From: Phyllobacteriaceae bacterium
Lineage (GTDB): Bacteria > Pseudomonadota > Alphaproteobacteria > Rhizobiales > Rhizobiaceae
Reading direction: 5' to 3'
Assembly: GCA_024645155.1 (NCBI GenBank)
Contig: JAHEGF010000052.1
Location: 1-10,992, forward strand
DNA length: 10,992 nucleotides
The translations under genes and the position numbers were made by a program. The stretch's first letter is position 1; each line of letters begins with the position of its first letter. The notes beneath the pieces were generated by a model. The model was given only the letters and a program-made list of their open reading frames with translations. It was not told the DNA's origin and ran no database searches. Of this stretch, positions 7,204 to 10,992 are shown piece by piece.

Positions 7204-8727
7204 TTACCCCACACTCCCTTCAAGCGAGATGCCTATCAGCTTTTGCGCCTCGACAGCGAACTCCATCGGCAATTCCTGGATAACTTCCTTGACGAAACCA
7301 TTGACGATCAGCGCGATGGCCTCTTCTTCGGGAATACCCCGCTGCATCACGTAAAACAGCTGATCCTCGGATATTTTCGAGGTTGTCGCTTCGTGTTCAA
7401 ACTGAGCGGTGGCATTGTTCGCCTCGATATAGGGGACCGTATGGGCGCCACAGTCATTGCCGATCAGCAGCGAGTCGCACTGGGTAAAATTGCGGGCGTT
7501 TGACGCCTTGCGGTGCGCCGATACCTGGCCGCGGTAGGTATTCTGGCTGTTGCCGGCGGAAATGCCCTTGGAAATGATCCTGCTCGTCGTGTTCTTGCCA
7601 AGATGGATCATCTTCGTACCGCTGTCGATCTGCTGATAGCCGTTGGAGACCGCAATCGAATAGAATTCGCCGCGCGAATTGTCGCCGCGCAGGATGCATG
7701 ACGGGTATTTCCAAGTGATCGCCGAACCGGTTTCCACCTGTGTCCAGGAGATTTTGGAGTTCTTGCCACGGCAGTCACCGCGCTTGGTAACAAAATTGTA
7801 GATACCGCCCTTGCCGTTCTCGTCACCGGGATACCAGTTTTGAACGGTCGAATATTTGATCTCGGCATCGTCCAGCGCGATCAGTTCAACGACGGCCGCA
7901 TGGAGCTGGTTCTCATCGCGCTGGGGAGCGGTACAGCCTTCCAGATAGGAAACATACGAACCTTCGTCGGCGATGATCAGGGTGCGTTCGAACTGACCGG
8001 TGTTTTCGGCGTTGATGCGGAAATAAGTCGACAGTTCCATCGGGCAGCGCACGCCTTTCGGAACATAGACGAAGGAGCCGTCGGTAAAGACCGCCGTGTT
8101 CAGCGTTGCATAGAAATTGTCGGATACTGGAACCACCGTGCCGAGATATTTCCTGACCAGTTCCGGGTGCTCGCGAACCGCTTCGGATATCGAGCAGAAA
8201 ATGACTCCGGCCTTGGCCAGTTCCTTCTTGAACGTGGTGACCACAGATACAGAATCAAACACCGCATCAACCGCCACTCGGCCCGATGCATAGACGTTGT
8301 CACTGCCGTCTCCATCCAACTCGCTCGGCTCGTCATGTTTCCGCACGCCTGCAAGAATTTCCTGTTCTTTTAGCGGTATGCCGAGTTTTTCGTAGGTTTT
8401 CAGAAGTTCGGGATCAACCTCGTCAAGCGACTTGGGACCGGACTGGTTCTTGGGAGCAGCATAGTAAAAGAGGTCCTGGAAATCGATATCCGGGTAGCTG
8501 ACCCGCGCCCATTTCGGCTCGCTCATGGTCAGCCATCGGCGGTAGGCAGCAAGGCGCCAATCGAGCATCCATTCCGGTTCATCCTTCTTTGCGGAAATGA
8601 AACGAATGATTTCTTCATTCAGGCCTTTGGGCGCCCAATCCATTTCGATGAGCGTTTCAAACCCGTATTTGTACTGATCGACATCGATCCGGCGGACCTG
8701 TTCAATGGTCTCCTGCACGGCAGGCAT
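7204..8727 (-). CDS. sufB: Fe-S cluster assembly scaffold subunit SufB
   Basis: SufB is the main scaffold subunit of SufBC2D and the acceptor of persulfide sulfur. The 507-residue protein matches the alphaproteobacterial family along its length: N-terminus MPAVQETIEQVRRIDVDQYKYGFE, core with FVYVPKGVRCPMELSTYFRIN (219-239), SYVSYLEGCTAPQRDENQLHAAVVE and RNFTQCDSLLIGNDCGAHTVPYIEA, and the ending ISLEGSVG. Cys417 (NFTQCDS), His445 and Glu446 (FEHEATTS) line up with the E. coli cluster-assembly residues Cys405, His433 and Glu434, all at the same offset of 12. An acidic stretch at about residues 130-149 looks like an insertion relative to the relatives I remember. The start at 8727 has GGAG seven bases upstream. 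A 151-base leader with two hairpins precedes it. Confidence 0.97.
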   Translation of the reverse strand: MPAVQETIEQVRRIDVDQYKYGFETLIEMDWAPKGLNEEIIRFISAKKDEPEWMLDWRLAAYRRWLTMSEPKWARVSYPDIDFQDLFYYAAPKNQSGPKSLDEVDPELLKTYEKLGIPLKEQEILAGVRKHDEPSELDGDGSDNVYASGRVAVDAVFDSVSVVTTFKKELAKAGVIFCSISEAVREHPELVRKYLGTVVPVSDNFYATLNTAVFTDGSFVYVPKGVRCPMELSTYFRINAENTGQFERTLIIADEGSYVSYLEGCTAPQRDENQLHAAVVELIALDDAEIKYSTVQNWYPGDENGKGGIYNFVTKRGDCRGKNSKISWTQVETGSAITWKYPSCILRGDNSRGEFYSIAVSNGYQQIDSGTKMIHLGKNTTSRIISKGISAGNSQNTYRGQVSAHRKASNARNFTQCDSLLIGNDCGAHTVPYIEANNATAQFEHEATTSKISEDQLFYVMQRGIPEEEAIALIVNGFVKEVIQELPMEFAVEAQKLIGISLEGSVG

Positions 8728-8744
8728 CGGCGTTCTCCAATCTG

Positions 8745-8763
8745 GCCGGATTCAAGGTCCGGC
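8745..8763 (-). other. inverted repeat in the sufB leader (proximal hairpin)
   Basis: GCCGGA (8745-8750) and TCCGGC (8758-8763) are exact reverse complements around a seven-base loop. In the sufB transcript this GC-rich hairpin would end five bases before the GGAG ribosome binding site (8736-8739). No U-run follows, so it is not an intrinsic terminator. It could shape access to the ribosome binding site or be a processing or stability element, but six-base arms can arise by chance. Confidence 0.35.
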
Positions 8764-8769
8764 AGTCAG

Positions 8770-8802
8770 TCACCCAAATGTCAGCCTTCTGGCTGACATC
8801 AT
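8770..8802 (-). CDS. possible 10-residue leader peptide upstream of sufB
   Basis: On the coding strand, AGGAG (8811-8815) lies eight bases before an ATG and opens a frame of ten codons ending in TGA, encoding MMSARRLTFG. The ribosome binding site is as strong as any in the window, yet it serves no known gene. The mini-ORF contains tandem Arg codons AGA-AGG, which are usually rare in such genomes, located at the loop of the hairpin at 8778-8799. It ends 42 bases before the sufB ATG. It may be a regulatory leader peptide, or the AGGAG may be chance within an AT-rich promoter-like stretch. No codon or homology evidence is available at this length. Confidence 0.3.
   Translation of the reverse strand: MMSARRLTFG
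8778..8799 (-). promoter_or_regulatory. perfect inverted repeat upstream of sufB (hairpin or operator)
   Basis: ATGTCAGCC (8778-8786) and GGCTGACAT (8791-8799) are exact nine-base reverse complements around TTCT. As RNA this forms a stable nine-pair stem with a tetraloop in the sufS2-sufB spacer; as DNA it is a 22-base dyad suited to a dimeric regulator. A TATGAT hexamer (minus strand, 8798-8803) partly overlaps one arm and could be the -10 of an internal sufB promoter, though no good -35 lies at 17 bases. There is no U-run after the stem, so it is not an intrinsic terminator. The rest of the spacer (8803-8878) shows only an AT-rich stretch and A and G runs. Confidence 0.5.
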
Positions 8803-8878
8803 ATTTAATACTCCTAGTGCAGAAGGTAACCCCCCGGCACAGATTTTTTCCGCGACATAACCGCCGCTGTTCTTTCGT

Positions 8879-10039
8879 TCAGGCAGCATGGGCCTTACTT
8901 CCGCGGCGGCCGGCGATCTGCCTTAGTGCTTCCGCAAAAACCGCAATTTCATTTTCGCTGGTTGAAGGGCCAATCGATATCCTGACTGCGCTCCCGCTAT
9001 CAACCCCCATCGCCTTCATTACGTGGCTGGGACCGGTACGCCCGGACGAACATGCAGAACCCGCCGACAGCGCAACACCGGCAAGGTCAAATGCGATCTG
9101 CAGCGTCTCAGCCTTCATCCCGGGAACAGAAAAACACGTGGTGTTTGCGATCCGCTCCACCTGGCGGCCATGGAATTGTGCATCGGGGATCACCTCGACA
9201 ACCAGTTCCTCGATGCGTCCACGGATTGCACCAACAGCGCCGATGCTGTCCAGAGACTGCACGGCATTAGCGGCAGCGGCGCCGAACCCGGCGATTCCGG
9301 CCAGGTTTTCAGTTCCGGCGCGATGCCCCTTTTCCTGGCCACCGCCCGTAATCAGTGGCACGGGCATGACCAATCCTGTTGCTGCGACAAGCGCGCCTGA
9401 ACCGATCGGTCCACCAAGCTTGTGGGATGAGAGAATCACGAAATCAGCCAAACCCCTTGAAAGGTCAAGAGGAATACGTCCGGCTGCCTGAACGGCATCG
9501 ACAACCAGCAGGCCACCTGCATCCCTGACCCGCTTGGAAATTGCCTCAAGGTGTTGAATAACGCCGGTCTCGTTGTTGGCCAGGTGAATTGCAACCAGGG
9601 GTAACCCGGCTGCGTTGTCATGGCCGGACAAATGCCGCGACAGTTCGTCGGGGTCAGCAACGCCATTTGAATCGACACCGAAACGCATGACATCATCGGC
9701 TGCAAACCGGCCGCCCGACAAGGTACAGGGATGGTCGGTCGCACAGACGTATAACTTCGACAGGCGTAATGGCGCCCGTCCCATCCGGAAATTCGGCACC
9801 AGAGCCATTGCCGCAGCTTCTGTCGCACCGGAAGTGAATATCACGTGCTCCGGGGCGGCACCCGCCAGTGCCGCAATTTCGCGGCGCGCCGTTTCGATAA
9901 TCTGCCGTGCCGCACGCCCCTTCCCGTGTACCGAGGAAGGATTGGCCTGGGCATCAAGCGCCGAATCGACAGCAGCGCGTGCCGCCGGCAGCAGCGGCGC
10001 GCTCGCGTTCCAGTCGAAATATGCGGTTTCGGCGCTCAT
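8879..10039 (-). CDS. sufS2: IscS/NifS-type (group I) cysteine desulfurase, first gene of the suf operon
   Basis: This PLP enzyme frees sulfur from cysteine for cluster assembly. The 386-residue protein has DWNASAPLLPAA near the N-terminus, NPSSVHGKGRAAR (33-45), FTSGATEAAAM (68-78), LANNETGVIQ (153-162), the PLP lysine Lys207 in SSHKLGGPIGSGAL, RAGTENL (240-246), and the active-site cysteine Cys330 in LSAGSACSSG. The SSHKLGGP and SACSSG motifs place it in group I (IscS/NifS), distinct from the SufS gene at the other end of the operon. In rhizobia the corresponding first gene is usually called sufS2; iscS or nifS are alternative labels. The start at 10039 has a modest AGG four bases upstream. 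It is 151 bases ahead of sufB and divergent from the hydrolase gene. Confidence 0.93.
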   Translation of the reverse strand: MSAETAYFDWNASAPLLPAARAAVDSALDAQANPSSVHGKGRAARQIIETARREIAALAGAAPEHVIFTSGATEAAAMALVPNFRMGRAPLRLSKLYVCATDHPCTLSGGRFAADDVMRFGVDSNGVADPDELSRHLSGHDNAAGLPLVAIHLANNETGVIQHLEAISKRVRDAGGLLVVDAVQAAGRIPLDLSRGLADFVILSSHKLGGPIGSGALVAATGLVMPVPLITGGGQEKGHRAGTENLAGIAGFGAAAANAVQSLDSIGAVGAIRGRIEELVVEVIPDAQFHGRQVERIANTTCFSVPGMKAETLQIAFDLAGVALSAGSACSSGRTGPSHVMKAMGVDSGSAVRISIGPSTSENEIAVFAEALRQIAGRRGSKAHAA

Positions 10040-10118
10040 GGTACCTGTAATCGTCCTGTTTTGACCCTATTTTGGCGCAGTGGCGCAATTTTCTTGAATT
10101 TTGAGGGACACCCGTCCT

Positions 10119-10147
10119 ATTAAGCCGCTGAATGAAGTGTTCGGCAA
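10119..10147 (-). promoter_or_regulatory. candidate suf operon promoter
   Basis: Minus-strand TTGCCG (10142-10147) and CTTAAT (10119-10124) are separated by 17 bases, pointing to a transcript start near 10112 and a 5' leader of about 70 bases before the sufS2 ATG. Each hexamer matches the sigma-70 consensus only partly. It lies just downstream, in the operon direction, of the Irr-like palindrome. On the opposite strand, TTGAAT (10094-10099) and TATTAA (10118-10123) with an 18-base spacer could serve the hydrolase gene. Both are weak pattern matches. Confidence 0.3.
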
Positions 10148-10153
10148 GGCCGA

Positions 10154-10172
10154 GTTTGGAATAATTCTAAAC
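10154..10172. promoter_or_regulatory. Irr-type iron control element (ICE box)-like palindrome
   Basis: The 19 bases GTTTGGAATAATTCTAAAC form a palindrome with nine-base arms around a central A and a single mismatch. The core closely matches the ICE-box form TTTAGAA-N3-TTCTAAA bound by Irr, the heme-responsive Fur-family regulator of rhizobia and relatives. A third half-site-like block, GTTTTAGGAA, follows at 10175-10184. The box sits in the divergent region between the suf operon and the hydrolase, six bases upstream of the candidate suf -35. Irr control of suf operons has been reported or predicted in this group, which supports the call. Binding itself is inferred. Confidence 0.6.
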
Positions 10173-10250
10173 TGGTTTTAGGAACAGCCAGCGGCCCCGT
10201 CAAGGCCGTGGATGATGTTCCTTTGCCCGGCACGCTGTTTTGGAGATGAT

Positions 10251-10925
10251 ATGCCTGAAGTCATTTTTGCCGGCCCCGCGGGCCGCCTGGAAGGCCGTTA
10301 CCAGCCTTCAAAAGAGAAAAACGCACCTATCGCAATGGTTTTGCACCCGCATCCGCAATTCGGCGGTACCATGAACAACAAGATCGTCTACGATCTGTTC
10401 TATATGTTCCAGCAGCGCGGATTTACGACATTGCGCTTCAATTTCCGCTCAATCGGGCGGAGTCAGGGTGAATTCGACCACGGTATTGGCGAGCTTTCCG
10501 ACGCTGCTGCTGCCCTTGACTGGATCCAGTCGCTGCATCCCGACTCGAAGACTTGCTGGGTGGCCGGCTATTCCTTCGGTGCATGGATCGGCATGCAATT
10601 GCTGATGCGCCGCCCGGAAATCGAAGGCTTCATGTCGATTGCGCCGCAGCCCAACATTTACGACTTCGCATTTCTTGCCCCGTGCCCGTCATCAGGCCTG
10701 ATCATTCACGGCGATCAGGATCGCGTCGCACCTGCAAAAGACGTCCAGGGCCTTGTCGAGAAGCTGCATCAGCAAAAGGGTATTCTGATTACGCAGAAAA
10801 CAATGGAAGGAGCCAATCACTTCTTCACCGGCCAGGAAGACCTGCTGATCGAGGAATGTTCCGATTACCTCGACCGACGTTTGAAAGGCGAACTGACTAT
10901 CGAGAGACCAGCACGGAACCGCTAG
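10251..10925 (+). CDS. alpha/beta hydrolase, function unknown
   Basis: The 224-residue cytosolic protein has the alpha/beta-hydrolase fold signatures: VLHPHPQFGGTMNNK (30-44, oxyanion region), FNFRSIGRSQGEFDHG (63-78), the nucleophile elbow GYSFG with Ser108 (106-110), GLIIHGDQDRVAP with a likely catalytic Asp157, and the catalytic His190 in GANHFF. It belongs to the group of short bacterial hydrolases often annotated as putative esterase, dienelactone-hydrolase-like or CocE/NonD-like; the substrate is unknown. The frame is open from 10212, but ATG 10251 is chosen because GGAG lies six bases upstream and homologues begin MPEVIF-like. It is transcribed divergently from the suf operon and shares the intergenic region with the Irr-like box, so coregulation is possible. 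Confidence 0.88.
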   Translation: MPEVIFAGPAGRLEGRYQPSKEKNAPIAMVLHPHPQFGGTMNNKIVYDLFYMFQQRGFTTLRFNFRSIGRSQGEFDHGIGELSDAAAALDWIQSLHPDSKTCWVAGYSFGAWIGMQLLMRRPEIEGFMSIAPQPNIYDFAFLAPCPSSGLIIHGDQDRVAPAKDVQGLVEKLHQQKGILITQKTMEGANHFFTGQEDLLIEECSDYLDRRLKGELTIERPARNR

Positions 10926-10930
10926 GTATG

Positions 10931-10948
10931 CCGAAATGACGGTTTCGG
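10931..10948 (+). other. stem-loop after the hydrolase gene
   Basis: CCGAAA (10931-10936) and TTTCGG (10943-10948) pair around TGACGG, starting five bases after the hydrolase stop. The position suits a transcript 3' end, but no T-run follows, so intrinsic termination is doubtful. The remaining bases to the window end show nothing I can name. Confidence 0.3.
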
Positions 10949-10992
10949 AGGGCAAATAGCCGTTCTGGTTCCTCACAAATTCTGCGGTCCGG

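Noticed and set aside
8778..9491. 237-codon plus-strand ORF opposite the first desulfurase
   Set aside because: It is antisense to a clearly recognised gene, is rich in Ser, Pro and Ala as expected of a shadow frame in GC-rich DNA, and shows no family motif.
10129..10144. TGA-N9-TCG as a RirA iron-responsive box
   Set aside because: One of the defining triplets is off and the inner bases show no dyad symmetry.

Overview
The window looks like chromosomal DNA of an alphaproteobacterium, most likely a member of the Hyphomicrobiales (Rhizobiales). The SufB, SufC, NAD kinase and A-type carrier sequences have the form I know from Brucella, Rhizobium and Mesorhizobium relatives. The iron-sulfur genes are in the rhizobial order sufS2-B-C-D-S1-X-A, and the base composition is moderately GC-rich. 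I see no phage, transposon, CRISPR or plasmid feature; this is conserved core-genome DNA.

Left part (1-2718): a minus-strand tRNA-Thr(UGU), followed on the plus strand by NAD kinase and by an RhlE-type DEAD-box RNA helicase with a long basic C-terminal tail.

Central part (2783-10039, all minus strand): a complete SUF iron-sulfur cluster assembly operon. In transcription order it holds an IscS/NifS-type cysteine desulfurase, a 151-base leader with two inverted repeats and a possible 10-codon leader peptide, sufB, an unrecognised 67-residue helical protein, sufC, sufD, the SufS-type cysteine desulfurase, a DUF59 (SufT-like) protein and the A-type carrier sufA. From sufB to sufT the genes are 2 to 31 bases apart. 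The desulfurases take sulfur from cysteine, the SufBCD complex builds the cluster using ATP, and the DUF59 and A-type proteins help pass clusters to client enzymes. No SufE, SufU or IscU and no IscR/RirA regulator gene lies in the window.

Right part (10040-10992): a 211-base divergent intergenic region separates the operon from a plus-strand alpha/beta hydrolase. It contains a near-perfect 19-base palindrome that resembles the iron control element bound by Irr, which suggests iron or heme control of the locus.

The observations most worth following up are the small coiled-coil ORF tucked between sufB and sufC, the hairpin-containing mini-ORF ahead of sufB, the Irr-like box, and an acidic insertion in SufB. 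Nothing here is a clearly new system; the core is the well-known SUF pathway.
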